From: Allocoprococcus sp004560705
GTDB lineage: Bacteria > Bacillota > Clostridia > Lachnospirales > Lachnospiraceae
DNA: 64,000 nt
Reading direction: 5' to 3'
Assembly (NCBI RefSeq): GCF_052065755.1
Contig: NZ_JBQHTK010000014.1
Span: 1-64,000 of the forward strand
How positions within the stretch are numbered: position 1 is the stretch's first letter; each line of letters opens with the position of its first letter. Below the pieces are notes generated by a model that ran no database searches, was not told the DNA's origin, and was given only the letters and a program-made list of their open reading frames with translations. Shown here one piece after another: positions 7,514 to 16,338 of this stretch. The position numbers were made by a program, and so were the translations under genes.

Positions 7514-9754
7514 TTGGAGAATTCACAGATTATCCGGACAGAGTATTCGGATTTGATGAAGAAATCATATATCGATTACGCGATGAGTGTCATTGTGTCC
7601 CGCGCGCTTCCGGATGTGAGAGACGGACTGAAGCCGGTACAGAGAAGAACACTTTACGATATGTATGAACTGGGAATACGGTATGACAAGCCTTACCGGA
7701 AATGCGCCCGTATCGTCGGGGACACCATGGGTAAATATCATCCCCACGGGGACAGTTCTATTTATGAAGCGTTGGTTGTGATGGCTCAGGATTTCAAGAA
7801 AGGCATGGTACTCGTGGACGGTCACGGCAATTTCGGCTCCATCGAGGGGGACGGTGCTGCGGCCATGCGTTATACGGAGGCGAGACTGGCGAAGATCACG
7901 CAGGAAGCGTTTCTGGCGGATCTGGATAAGGATATCATCGATTTCGTGCCGAACTTTGACGAGACCGAAAAGGAGCCCTCCGTACTTCCGGTGCGTGTGC
8001 CGAATCTGCTGCTCAACGGAGCTGAAGGAATCGCAGTCGGTATGGCAACCAGCATTCCGACCCATAATCTGGGAGAAATTGTGGATGCGGTGAAGGCATA
8101 CATGAAGAACAACGACATTTCCACGAAGCAGCTCATGAAATATATCAAGGGCCCGGATTTCCCGACGGGAGGGATCGTGGTCAACAAGGATGAGCTTCTG
8201 AATATCTATGAGACCGGAACCGGGAAGATCAAGATCCGCGGGAAGGTCGATGTGGAAGAGGTCAAGGGAGGACGCAAGAAGATCATTATTTCTGAGATTC
8301 CATACACCATGATCGGTGCGGGAATCGGAAAATTCCTAAATGACGTGGCGAACCTGATCGAGACAAAGAAGACGAATGATATCGTGGACATTTCCAATCA
8401 GTCCTCCAAGGAAGGAATCCGCATCGTGATCGAAGTGAAGAAAGATACGGATGTGGAGAACCTCATCAACATGCTTTACAAGAAGACCCGTCTGGAAGAT
8501 ACTTTCGGCGTTAATATGCTTGCGGTTGCAGACGGAAGACCGGAAGTCCTGGGTTTGAAGAAGATTATTGAGTATCATGTGGATTTCCAGTTTGAACTGG
8601 CAACCAGAAAGTACCGGACACTTCTCAATAAAGAAAAGGACAAAAAGGAGATTCAGGAAGGCCTGATCAAGGCCTGCGATGTGATCGACCTGATCATTGA
8701 GATCCTGCGGGGGAGCAAATCGGTGAAGGAGGCAAAGGCGTGCCTGACTCAGGGAATCACGGAGAATATCAAGTTTAAGTCAAAGATTTCCCAGAAGATG
8801 GCATCCATGCTGCGCTTTACCGAGCGTCAGGCGACGGCGATCCTGGAAATGCGTCTCTACAAGCTGATCGGACTGGAGATCGAAGCGCTCATGAAGGAGC
8901 ACGAAGAGACGCTGAAAAATATAGCACGCTATGAGGATATCCTGAATAATTATGACTCCATGTCCGAGGTTATCATGGATGATCTGGATGCGCTGAAGAA
9001 GGAATATGCGGTGAAGAGGCGGACGGTGGTCGAGAATGCTGAGGAAGCTGTCTTCGAAGAAAAGAAGGTGGAAGAGCAGGAGGTCGTACTTCTGATGGAT
9101 CGTTTCGGCTATGCAAAGACGGTGGATGTTTCTACTTATGAAAGGAACAAAGAAGCTGCCGACAAGGAGAATAAATACATTCTTACCTGCATGAATACCG
9201 GAAAGCTGATGCTGTTCACGGCGGACGGCAAGATGCATCAGGCCAAGGTACAGGATCTGCCTTACGGAAAGTTCCGCGATAAGGGGCTTCCGGTGGACAA
9301 CGTAAGTAATTACGACAGTACGAAGGAGGAGATCATCTATATTTGTGATGACCGACAGCTGTATTTCGCGAAGTTTTTGTTTGTCACGAAGCAGGGAATG
9401 CTGAAAAAGGTGGACGGAAGTGAGTTCCAGGTGGCAAAGCGGACGATCGCAGCGACGAAGCTGCAGGATGATGACGCGGTTGTGAGCATTCAGATTGTGA
9501 ACGACAGCCAGAACGTGGTGCTGATGACGGAAAACGAATATGTACTCCGGTTTGCTGCGGAAGAAGTGGCCGAAAAGAAAAAGGGTGCCGTCGGAGTGCG
9601 GGGAATCCGGCTCCAGAAGAAGGATGCCGTGGAGAAAGTGGTTCTGTTTGAAGAGGGAACGGAAGCAAAGGTTATGTTTCATGAGAAAGAGATCACACTG
9701 AACCGTCTGAAGTTGGCACGGCGGGATGGAATCGGAACGAAAATGAGAAAATAG
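7514..9754 (+). CDS. parC: Type II topoisomerase subunit A (ParC/GyrA family, topoisomerase IV-like)
   Basis: This is the DNA cleavage and rejoining subunit. I place the start at the TTG at 7514 (746 residues), which follows AGGAGGG by about 8 nt; the longer in-frame ATG at 7466 lies inside parE and adds basic, unconserved residues. Tyr120 in AAMRYTEAR is the DNA-linking tyrosine. The quinolone region reads HPHGDSSIYEALVVMAQ, with serine and glutamate at the resistance positions, i.e. wild-type-like. The C-terminal beta-pinwheel is short and lacks the gyrase QRRGGKG box, which points to decatenation rather than supercoiling. It ends with its own terminus before the rimP promoter. Confidence 0.85.
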   Translation: MENSQIIRTEYSDLMKKSYIDYAMSVIVSRALPDVRDGLKPVQRRTLYDMYELGIRYDKPYRKCARIVGDTMGKYHPHGDSSIYEALVVMAQDFKKGMVLVDGHGNFGSIEGDGAAAMRYTEARLAKITQEAFLADLDKDIIDFVPNFDETEKEPSVLPVRVPNLLLNGAEGIAVGMATSIPTHNLGEIVDAVKAYMKNNDISTKQLMKYIKGPDFPTGGIVVNKDELLNIYETGTGKIKIRGKVDVEEVKGGRKKIIISEIPYTMIGAGIGKFLNDVANLIETKKTNDIVDISNQSSKEGIRIVIEVKKDTDVENLINMLYKKTRLEDTFGVNMLAVADGRPEVLGLKKIIEYHVDFQFELATRKYRTLLNKEKDKKEIQEGLIKACDVIDLIIEILRGSKSVKEAKACLTQGITENIKFKSKISQKMASMLRFTERQATAILEMRLYKLIGLEIEALMKEHEETLKNIARYEDILNNYDSMSEVIMDDLDALKKEYAVKRRTVVENAEEAVFEEKKVEEQEVVLLMDRFGYAKTVDVSTYERNKEAADKENKYILTCMNTGKLMLFTADGKMHQAKVQDLPYGKFRDKGLPVDNVSNYDSTKEEIIYICDDRQLYFAKFLFVTKQGMLKKVDGSEFQVAKRTIAATKLQDDDAVVSIQIVNDSQNVVLMTENEYVLRFAAEEVAEKKKGAVGVRGIRLQKKDAVEKVVLFEEGTEAKVMFHEKEITLNRLKLARRDGIGTKMRK

Positions 9755-9764
9755 CGGAAAATAC

Positions 9765-9793
9765 TTGATTTTGAGAATTGAAAGTGTTATAGT
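9765..9793 (+). promoter_or_regulatory. Sigma-A promoter of the rimP-nusA-infB operon
   Basis: TTGATT at 9765-9770 and TATAGT at 9788-9793, spacer 17 nt, starting 11 nt after parC. Confidence 0.75.
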
Positions 9794-9820
9794 TATTACC
9801 AGTAACATAGGAAATGAGCA

Positions 9821-9851
9821 GAAGAGTGGACGAAAGTTCACTCTTCTTTTT
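9821..9851 (+). terminator. Leader terminator (attenuator) of the rimP-nusA operon
   Basis: GAAGAGTG pairs with CACTCTTC across a 10-nt loop, followed directly by TTTTT. It lies between the promoter and rimP, so it would terminate the operon transcript early. In Bacillus subtilis NusA represses its own operon through a NusA-dependent terminator in the same position, and this is probably the equivalent. Confidence 0.75.
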
Positions 9852-9899
9852 ACGAAGTGCCGGTGACGGGACAGATTCAAAAAGAAAGGAAGTTGCAGA

Positions 9900-10367
9900 T
9901 TGTCAAAAAGGGAAGTGTATGAACAGAAAACGGAAGAAATTCTGCTTCCGATCCTCGAAAAGCATGGATTTGAACTCTGGGATGTAGAGTATGTCAAAGA
10001 GGGAAGCAACTGGTATCTCAGAGCTTATATCGACAAGCCGGGGGGAATCATGGTCGATGACTGTGAGGTGGTCAGTCGCGAACTGTCCGATATTCTGGAC
10101 GAGAAAGATTTTATTGATGAGGCATATATTCTGGAGATCAGCTCTCCGGGACTGGGACGCCCGCTTAAGAAGGAGAGAGATTTTGAACGAAGCCTGGGCG
10201 AGGAAGTGGAGATCCGGACATACCGGGCAATCGACGGACAGAAAGAATTTCTTGGAATCTTAAAGAGTTATGATAAGGATACAGTTACCATTGAGTATGA
10301 AGACGAAGAGACAAAGACATTCGAAAGAGCAGATATTGCTTTGATTCGTCTCGCATTTGATTTCTAG
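9900..10367 (+). CDS. rimP: Ribosome maturation factor RimP
   Basis: RimP assists late 30S subunit maturation. The 155-residue protein shows the N-terminal domain with FELWDVEYVKEG and the motif EISSPGLGRPL, which mark the family, and a C-terminal SH3-like barrel. The start is TTG at 9900, following AAAGGAAG; no in-frame ATG is available nearby. It opens the nusA operon and its stop overlaps an unused GTG upstream of nusA. The gap to the nusA ATG is 20 nt. Confidence 0.95.
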   Translation: MSKREVYEQKTEEILLPILEKHGFELWDVEYVKEGSNWYLRAYIDKPGGIMVDDCEVVSRELSDILDEKDFIDEAYILEISSPGLGRPLKKERDFERSLGEEVEIRTYRAIDGQKEFLGILKSYDKDTVTIEYEDEETKTFERADIALIRLAFDF

Positions 10368-10387
10368 TGACAGGAGGAAAAAAGAAA

Positions 10388-11551
10388 ATGAACACAGAAT
10401 TATTAGAAGCGCTTAATATTCTTGAACAGGAAAAAGACATCAGCAAGGAAACGCTGATGGATGCAATTGAGAATTCACTGATCAGCGCATGTAAGAACCA
10501 TTTTGGAAAAGCTGACAATATTAAAGTGATCATGGATCGTAAGACTTGTGACTATTCTCTGTTCCAGGAGAAAACAGTTGTTGAGACGGTAGAGGATCCG
10601 GTGGAAGAGATCAGTCTTACCAATGCAAAGATGATGGATCCGTCCTATGAACTGGGCGATATCGTACAGATCCCGGTCGAGTCCAAATCTTTCGGAAGAA
10701 TCGCAACGCAGAATGCGAAGAATCTGATTCTTCAGAAGATCCGTGAAGAGGAGAGAAAAGTCGTTTACGATCAGTATTTTGAAAAAGAAAAGGATATCGT
10801 GACCGGCATCGTGCAGCGTTATGTCGGCAAGAATATCAGCATCAACCTTGGTAAGGCGGATGCGATGCTGACAGAAAACGAGCAGGTGAAGGGAGAAGTA
10901 TTCCAGCCGACCGAACGAGTCAAGTTATATGTAGTTGAAGTGAAGAACACCACGAAGGGACCGAAGATCCTGGTTTCCAGAACTCATCCGGAGCTGGTAA
11001 AACGTCTTTTCGAGGCAGAGGTTACCGAAGTGAAGGACGGTATCGTGGAGATCAAGAGCATTGCCAGAGAGGCGGGATCCCGTACCAAGATTGCTGTGTG
11101 GTCCAATGATCCGGATGTGGATCCGGTCGGAGCATGCGTCGGTATGAACGGCGCCAGAGTCGGAGCGGTGGTAAATGAGCTCCGCGGTGAGAAGATCGAT
11201 ATCATCAACTGGGATGAGAACCCGGCACTTCTGATCGAGAATGCGCTCAGCCCGGCGAAGGTTATTTCGGTTGCGGCTGATCCGGATGAGAAGACGGCAA
11301 GCGTGATCGTTCCGGATTACCAGTTATCCCTCGCCATCGGCAAGGAAGGACAGAATGCAAGACTGGCTGCCCGCCTGACCGGATACAAGATCGATATCAA
11401 GAGTGAGACCCAGGCAATCGAATCCGGCGAACTCCCGGCAAATTATATGGAAATGGCCATGGAGGAGGACTATCAGGAGGATGAACCTGCTGAGAATTAT
11501 TCCGGGGAAGAGGATTATACTTCCGATGATCTGGATCTGTATGAAGAATAA
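10388..11551 (+). CDS. nusA: Transcription termination/antitermination factor NusA
   Basis: NusA binds RNA polymerase and modulates pausing, termination and antitermination. The 387-residue protein has the N-terminal RNAP-binding domain (about 1-125), an S1 domain (about 130-200, with the IVQRYVGKNISINLG strand pattern) and two KH domains (about 225-345, with IVPDYQLSLAIGKEGQNARL). An acidic tail of about 30 residues follows. ATG at 10388 follows AGGAGG. The operon leader contains a terminator through which NusA may control its own expression. Confidence 0.96.
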   Translation: MNTELLEALNILEQEKDISKETLMDAIENSLISACKNHFGKADNIKVIMDRKTCDYSLFQEKTVVETVEDPVEEISLTNAKMMDPSYELGDIVQIPVESKSFGRIATQNAKNLILQKIREEERKVVYDQYFEKEKDIVTGIVQRYVGKNISINLGKADAMLTENEQVKGEVFQPTERVKLYVVEVKNTTKGPKILVSRTHPELVKRLFEAEVTEVKDGIVEIKSIAREAGSRTKIAVWSNDPDVDPVGACVGMNGARVGAVVNELRGEKIDIINWDENPALLIENALSPAKVISVAADPDEKTASVIVPDYQLSLAIGKEGQNARLAARLTGYKIDIKSETQAIESGELPANYMEMAMEEDYQEDEPAENYSGEEDYTSDDLDLYEE

Positions 11552-11565
11552 TTAGGAGTGATACG

Positions 11566-11844
11566 TTGAGCGCTATGAGAAAAATTCCCATGCGCAAGTG
11601 TGTGGGATGTCAGGAAATGAAGAGTAAAAAAGAAATGCTGCGTATTCTGAAAACAGCGGAGAATGAATTTGTTCTCGATGCGACCGGAAGAAAGAACGGA
11701 CGCGGGGCGTACCTTTGCTTCTCGAAGGAATGCCTGGAAAAGGCAAGAAAGAACAAAGGGCTTGAACGTTCATTCAAGCAGACGATCCCGAAGGAAGTCT
11801 ATGAGAACCTGGAAAAGGAGCTGGAAAATCTTGAAGTTGAATAA
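11566..11844 (+). CDS. rnpM: RNase P modulator RnpM (YlxR family)
   Basis: This 92-residue basic protein carries MRKCVGCQE near the start and GRKNGRGAYLC in the middle, the two signatures of the YlxR family. Bacillus YlxR has been shown to bind and modulate RNase P, hence the name RnpM. The TTG at 11566 is 8 nt after TTAGGAG; an ATG three codons later is a possible alternative. It is in the standard place between nusA and the L7Ae-like gene. Confidence 0.9.
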   Translation: MSAMRKIPMRKCVGCQEMKSKKEMLRILKTAENEFVLDATGRKNGRGAYLCFSKECLEKARKNKGLERSFKQTIPKEVYENLEKELENLEVE

Positions 11845-12154
11845 ATCACTGTCCCTTCTGAGTCTTGCGACGAAAGCGGGTAAGACAAAAAGCGGAGAAT
11901 TCCTTACGGAAAAAGCAGTCAAGGAGGGAGATGCATATCTCGTGATCGTCGCGGCGGATGCATCGGACAATACCAGAAAACGATTTCAGAATATGTGTGA
12001 TTTTTATAAAGTGCCAATCTATTTTTATGGAGATAAAGATACCTTGGGGCATGCAATGGGGAAGGAATTCCGCGCGTCTCTTGCAGTAACGGATGCAGGA
12101 TTTGCGAAAGGAATCAGAAAGCAGTTGGATACAGAGAAGGATACGGTTGCATAG
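11837..12154 (+). CDS. L7Ae/YbxF-family RNA-binding protein (YlxQ)
   Basis: This 105-residue L7Ae-fold protein (YlxQ/RplGA family) would bind kink-turn RNA. The family start LLSLATKAGKTKSGE and the core VIVAADASDNTRKRF are visible. It overlaps the end of rnpM by 8 nt, so translation is probably coupled. I infer the TTG at 11837 because the conserved region begins there; the ribosome site is weak. Longer in-frame starts lie inside rnpM and encode arginine-rich shadow sequence. infB follows 13 nt later. Confidence 0.85.
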   Translation: MNKSLSLLSLATKAGKTKSGEFLTEKAVKEGDAYLVIVAADASDNTRKRFQNMCDFYKVPIYFYGDKDTLGHAMGKEFRASLAVTDAGFAKGIRKQLDTEKDTVA

Positions 12155-12167
12155 GAGGTAGTTATAT

Positions 12168-14984
12168 ATGTCAAAATTAAGAGTATATGAGCTCGCGAAA
12201 GAGCTGAATAAGACGAACAAAGAGATGCTCGCCATGTTAAAGGAAAAGGGTATCGAAGTTGCAAGTCATATGAGCACTCTTTCGGATGAGCAGGTCGATA
12301 TGATGAAGAAACCGGCAGCGGCGAAGAAGCCGGCAGAAGTACAGCCGAAAAAAGAGACAGAAGAGACGGAGGTACCGAAGAAGAAAAATATTGTTCAGGT
12401 GTTCCGTCCTCAGAATACACAGAACGGCGGACGAAACAGCCGTCCGCAGGGACAGCGTCAGGGAGGCCGTCCACAGGGAAATAATAATGCGCAGGGAGGC
12501 CGTCTGCAGGGAAATAACAACGCGCAGGGAGGCCGTCCGCAGGGAAATAACAATGTGCAGGGAGGCCGTCCGCAGGGAAATAACAATGCGCAGGGAGGCC
12601 GTCCGCAGGGAAATAACAATGCGCAGGGAGGCCGCCCGCAGGGAAATAATAACGCGCAGGGAGGCCGCCCGCAAAACGGCGGTCAGAATCGTCCGTTTGA
12701 AGGAAGAAGAGAAGGGTTCCAGGGAAGAGACCGTGACGACAGAAGAGGCCGTGACGATCAGAGACAGAACCGCACGGGTGAAGGAAGAAGAGAAGGATTC
12801 CAGGGAAGAGACCGTGACGACAGAAGAGGCCGTGACGACCAGAGACAGGGTCGCCCATTCGAAGGAAGAAGAGAAGGGTTCCAGGGAAGAGACCGCGATG
12901 ACAGAAGAGAAAACCGCGATTTCCGCGACAAAGACGGACGTGATTTCCGTGACAAGGACAGCCGCGATTTCCGTGACAAGGATTCCAGGGATGACAGAAG
13001 AGACGGTCGTCGTGATGACCGGAGAAAATCCGGCCCGGCAATTCCGGCACCTGCAATTGCTGAGCAGAAACCGAGCCGTACGAAACCGAAGGATGCTCAT
13101 AAGAAAAAAGAATACAGAAATGATGATAATGACAACGAAGAAAGAATGCCAAAAGGCAAAAAAGGAAAGAATAATACCCCGCAGCCGAAATTAGAAAGAC
13201 CGCAGCCGAAGAAAGAGGCGGCAGAAGAGCAGATCAAGCAGATCACCATTCCTGAGAAGCTGACGATTCAGGAACTGGCTGACAAGATGAAAATCCAGCC
13301 GTCTGTGATCGTGAAGAAACTCTTTATGCAGGGCAAGATCGTGACGATCAATCAGGAAATCGATTTCGATACCGCAGAAGAAATTGCGATGGAGTTCGAA
13401 GTGCTCTGTGAAAAAGAAGAAGTGGTCGATGTGATCGAAGAGCTTCTGAAAGAGGAAGAAGAGGACGAAAAGAAAATGAAGAAACGTCCTCCGGTTGTAT
13501 GTGTTATGGGTCATGTAGACCATGGTAAAACCTCTCTTCTGGATGCGATCCGTGATACCCATGTGATCGAAGGCGAGGCCGGCGGAATTACCCAGCACAT
13601 CGGTGCATCTGTTGTAGAGGTGAACGGAGAAAAGATCACATTTCTGGATACACCGGGACATGAGGCATTTACTGCAATGCGTATGCGTGGGGCAAATTCT
13701 ACAGATATCGCGATTCTGGTTGTAGCAGCAGACGACGGTGTCATGCCTCAGACTGTGGAAGCGATCAACCATGCGAAAGCAGCGGGAATTGAGATCGTTG
13801 TTGCGATCAACAAGATCGATAAGCCGAGTGCAAATATTGAACGAGTAAAACAGGAACTGACTGAATACGAATTGATTCCGGAAGACTGGGGCGGAAGCAC
13901 CATCTTTGTTCCGGTTTCCGCTCGTACCGGAGAAGGCATTGATGATCTGATGGAAATGATCCTTCTGACTGCGGAAGTGATGGAATTAAAGGCAAACCCG
14001 AACCGTCGCGCAAGAGGTCTTGTGATCGAAGCCGAACTGGACAAAGGTAAAGGTCCGGTTGCGACTGTGCTGGTACAGAAAGGAACTCTCCGTGTAGGAG
14101 ATCCGGTTGCGGCAGGTTCTGCTTACGGTAAAGTGCGTGCCATGATGGATGACAAGGGACGCCGGGTGAAAGAGGCAGGCCCGTCTACTCCGGTAGAAAT
14201 CCTCGGACTGAATGACGTTCCGAACGCAGGCGAAGTTTTCGTGGGATGCGGTAACGAAAAAGAAGCGAGAAGCTTTGCAGAGACATTTATCAGCCAGGGA
14301 AGAATGAAAATGCTGGATGAAACGAAGACGAAGATGTCTCTGGATGATCTGTTCAACCAGATCCAGGAAGGTAATCTGAAAGAACTTGGTATCGTTGTCA
14401 AAGCCGATGTACAGGGATCCGTTGAAGCAATCAAGCAGAGTCTTGTGAAGCTGTCCAACGATGAAGTTGTGGTGAAGATCATCCACGGAGGTGTCGGTGC
14501 AATCAACGAATCAGACGTTACACTGGCTGCGGCGTCTAACGCGATCATCATCGGATTCAATGTCCGCCCGGATGCATCTGCAAAAGAAACAGCAGAGCGC
14601 GAAGGGGTTGACATGAGATTATATCGCGTCATTTACAATGCGATCGAGGATGTAGAAGCTGCCATGAAGGGTATGCTGGAACCGGTATTTGAGGAGAAGG
14701 TTCTTGGTCATGCCGAAGTGCGCCAGACATTCAAGGCATCCGGAGTCGGAACCATTGCAGGTTCTTACGTGCTGGATGGTGTGTTTGAAAGAGACTGTCA
14801 GGTTCGTATCACACGTGACGGCATTGTGATCTATGATGGAAAACTGGCATCCCTCAAACGTTTCAAAGATGACGTGAAAGAAGTGAAAGCCGGTTATGAA
14901 TGTGGTTTTGTATTTGAACGTTTCAACGATATCAAGGAGGGTGACCAGGTAGAAGCATTCAAGATGGTCGAGATCCCAAGATAA
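12168..14984 (+). CDS. infB: Translation initiation factor IF-2
   Basis: IF-2 is the GTPase that places initiator tRNA on the 30S subunit and promotes subunit joining. The 938-residue protein has an IF2-N domain (residues 1-50), a long low-complexity linker (about 55-340), a second IF2-N domain (about 365-415), the G domain with GHVDHGKT at 448-455, DTPGHEAF and NKIDKP, then domains II-IV. The linker is built from tandem 11-residue units (consensus GGRPQGNNNAQ) and 27-residue units (EGRREGFQGRDRDD...), both highly charged or polar. ATG follows TAGGAGGTAG. It is central in the rimP operon, with rbfA 21 nt downstream. Confidence 0.97.
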   Translation: MSKLRVYELAKELNKTNKEMLAMLKEKGIEVASHMSTLSDEQVDMMKKPAAAKKPAEVQPKKETEETEVPKKKNIVQVFRPQNTQNGGRNSRPQGQRQGGRPQGNNNAQGGRLQGNNNAQGGRPQGNNNVQGGRPQGNNNAQGGRPQGNNNAQGGRPQGNNNAQGGRPQNGGQNRPFEGRREGFQGRDRDDRRGRDDQRQNRTGEGRREGFQGRDRDDRRGRDDQRQGRPFEGRREGFQGRDRDDRRENRDFRDKDGRDFRDKDSRDFRDKDSRDDRRDGRRDDRRKSGPAIPAPAIAEQKPSRTKPKDAHKKKEYRNDDNDNEERMPKGKKGKNNTPQPKLERPQPKKEAAEEQIKQITIPEKLTIQELADKMKIQPSVIVKKLFMQGKIVTINQEIDFDTAEEIAMEFEVLCEKEEVVDVIEELLKEEEEDEKKMKKRPPVVCVMGHVDHGKTSLLDAIRDTHVIEGEAGGITQHIGASVVEVNGEKITFLDTPGHEAFTAMRMRGANSTDIAILVVAADDGVMPQTVEAINHAKAAGIEIVVAINKIDKPSANIERVKQELTEYELIPEDWGGSTIFVPVSARTGEGIDDLMEMILLTAEVMELKANPNRRARGLVIEAELDKGKGPVATVLVQKGTLRVGDPVAAGSAYGKVRAMMDDKGRRVKEAGPSTPVEILGLNDVPNAGEVFVGCGNEKEARSFAETFISQGRMKMLDETKTKMSLDDLFNQIQEGNLKELGIVVKADVQGSVEAIKQSLVKLSNDEVVVKIIHGGVGAINESDVTLAAASNAIIIGFNVRPDASAKETAEREGVDMRLYRVIYNAIEDVEAAMKGMLEPVFEEKVLGHAEVRQTFKASGVGTIAGSYVLDGVFERDCQVRITRDGIVIYDGKLASLKRFKDDVKEVKAGYECGFVFERFNDIKEGDQVEAFKMVEIPR
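12459..12675 (+). repeat. 33-nt in-frame tandem repeats in infB
   Basis: Six full and one partial copy of a 33-nt unit encode GGRPQGNNNAQ with few changes (one Leu for Pro, one Val for Ala). The near-identity at DNA level suggests recent expansion and likely copy-number variation between strains. Confidence 0.85.
12698..12985 (+). repeat. 81-nt and 24-nt in-frame tandem repeats in infB
   Basis: Three copies (the last incomplete) of an 81-nt unit encode the Arg/Asp-rich EGRREGFQGRDRDDRRGRDD block, followed by three shorter copies encoding RDFRDKDS. They extend the charged linker of IF-2. Confidence 0.8.
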
Positions 14985-15005
14985 TAAAGGAAGGCGTTTT
15001 GAAAT

Positions 15006-15398
15006 ATGAGAAAGAACAGTATTAAGAATACAAGAGTAAATACGGAGGTGCAGCGTGAGCTGAGCAATATTCTGCGCGGCGGGATCAAGGATCCCCGCGT
15101 TGCACCGATGACTTCGGTGGTGGCGGTTGAAGTTGCACCGGATTTAAAGACCTGTAAAGCATACATCAGCGTTCTTGGTGATGAAAAGGCACAGGCAGAC
15201 ACGGTAAAGGGACTTCAGAGTGCGGAAGGCTATATCCGCCGTGAGCTTGCACATACACTGAATATGAGAAATACACCGGAGATCCGGTTTGTGCTGGATC
15301 AGTCGATCGAGTACGGCGTAAATATGTCGAAGAAAATTGATGATCTGACAAAGAATTTGAAAAAAGAGGATGAGGAGCATGTTACAGAAAGCAATTAA
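15006..15398 (+). CDS. rbfA: Ribosome-binding factor A
   Basis: RbfA is a KH-fold protein that binds the 30S neck and helps process the 16S 5' end. The 130-residue sequence has the family pattern RVNTEVQRELSNIL at the start, then KDPRV, TSVVAVEVAPDL and a conserved RREL-to-PEIRFVLD segment. It is the normal partner after infB. Its end overlaps the start of nrnA, suggesting coupled translation. Confidence 0.95.
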   Translation: MRKNSIKNTRVNTEVQRELSNILRGGIKDPRVAPMTSVVAVEVAPDLKTCKAYISVLGDEKAQADTVKGLQSAEGYIRRELAHTLNMRNTPEIRFVLDQSIEYGVNMSKKIDDLTKNLKKEDEEHVTESN

Positions 15399-16338
15399 GA
15401 AAGCGCAGACGATCGCTGTCGGCGGTCATATACGTCCGGATGGAGATTGTGTAGGCTCCTGTATGGGATTATGGCTTTATGTAAAAGAAAACTTTCCCGA
15501 AAAAGAGATTCATGTGTATCTGGAGGAAATCCCGAATACGTTCAAGTTCATGAAGGGAACAGAAGAAATCCGTCATGAGATCCCGGATGAGAAGATCTAC
15601 GATCTGTTTATCCTTCTGGACTGCGGATCACCGGACAGACTGGGATTCTCAGCACCTCTTTATGAGAATGCAAAGCATTCGCTGTGTGTGGATCATCACA
15701 TCAGCAACCAGGCTTTTGCAGAAGAGAACTATGTACGACCGGATGCAAGTTCCACGTCAGAACTGATCTATGATCTTTTGGATCATGAGAAAATCCCGAA
15801 AGCAGTGGCAGAGTGTCTGTACACGGGGATGGTGCACGATACAGGGGTGTTCCGGTACACCAATACCCATCCGTCTACGATGCGCTCGGCCGCAGCATTG
15901 ATGGAAAAAGGAATCGATTTTTCCAGGATCATTACGGAGACATTTGACGAAAAAAGTTATGTTCAGAACCAGGTTCTGGGCCGTGCGCTTCTGGAAAGTA
16001 TCCGGTTCATGGATGGGAGATGTATCGTGTCCTCTCTTCGGAAGAAAGATATGGAATTTTATCAGGTACAGCCCAAGCATCTGGATGGCATTGTCAGTCA
16101 GCTGAAGCTGACGAAAGGCGTGGATGTCGCTATCTTCATGTATGAGCTGGAAAATGGCACATTTAAAGTCAGCCTGCGCTCTACCGAAGCTGTGGATGTC
16201 AGTGAAGTCGCCAGATATTTCGGCGGCGGCGGTCATGTAAGGGCAGCAGGATGCACCATGTCTGGAACGGTACATGATGTGATCAATAATCTGTCAAGAA
16301 GGATCGAACTGCAGATGAAAGGCGGGAACGAGGCTTAA
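15379..16338 (+). CDS. nrnA: Oligoribonuclease / pAp phosphatase NrnA (DHH family)
   Basis: This 319-residue DHH-DHHA1 phosphoesterase degrades nano-RNA and dephosphorylates pAp in its Bacillus homologue. The metal-binding motifs are all present: HIRPDGDCVGS near the N-terminus, LLDCGSPDR, the eponymous VDHHIS, and HDTGVFRYTNT. The DHHA1 domain ends with GGGGHVRAAG. Of two ATGs (15370, 15379) I prefer the second because AAGAGGA lies 8-9 nt before it. The gene overlaps rbfA by 20 nt and touches truB with no gap. Confidence 0.92.
   Translation: MLQKAIKKAQTIAVGGHIRPDGDCVGSCMGLWLYVKENFPEKEIHVYLEEIPNTFKFMKGTEEIRHEIPDEKIYDLFILLDCGSPDRLGFSAPLYENAKHSLCVDHHISNQAFAEENYVRPDASSTSELIYDLLDHEKIPKAVAECLYTGMVHDTGVFRYTNTHPSTMRSAAALMEKGIDFSRIITETFDEKSYVQNQVLGRALLESIRFMDGRCIVSSLRKKDMEFYQVQPKHLDGIVSQLKLTKGVDVAIFMYELENGTFKVSLRSTEAVDVSEVARYFGGGGHVRAAGCTMSGTVHDVINNLSRRIELQMKGGNEA

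Noticed and set aside
8780..10009. 409-codon minus-strand frame
   Set aside because: Shadow of the parC C-terminal region and rimP; it crosses the rimP promoter and leader terminator and resembles no family.
12459..12675. CRISPR-like spaced repeats
   Set aside because: Repeats are contiguous, in frame and code for GGRPQGNNNAQ; there are no unique spacers.
12025..13152. 375-codon minus-strand and 267-codon plus-strand frames in infB
   Set aside because: Both arise from the low-complexity infB repeats read in other frames, giving artificial repeats such as AGGLPAHCYFP.
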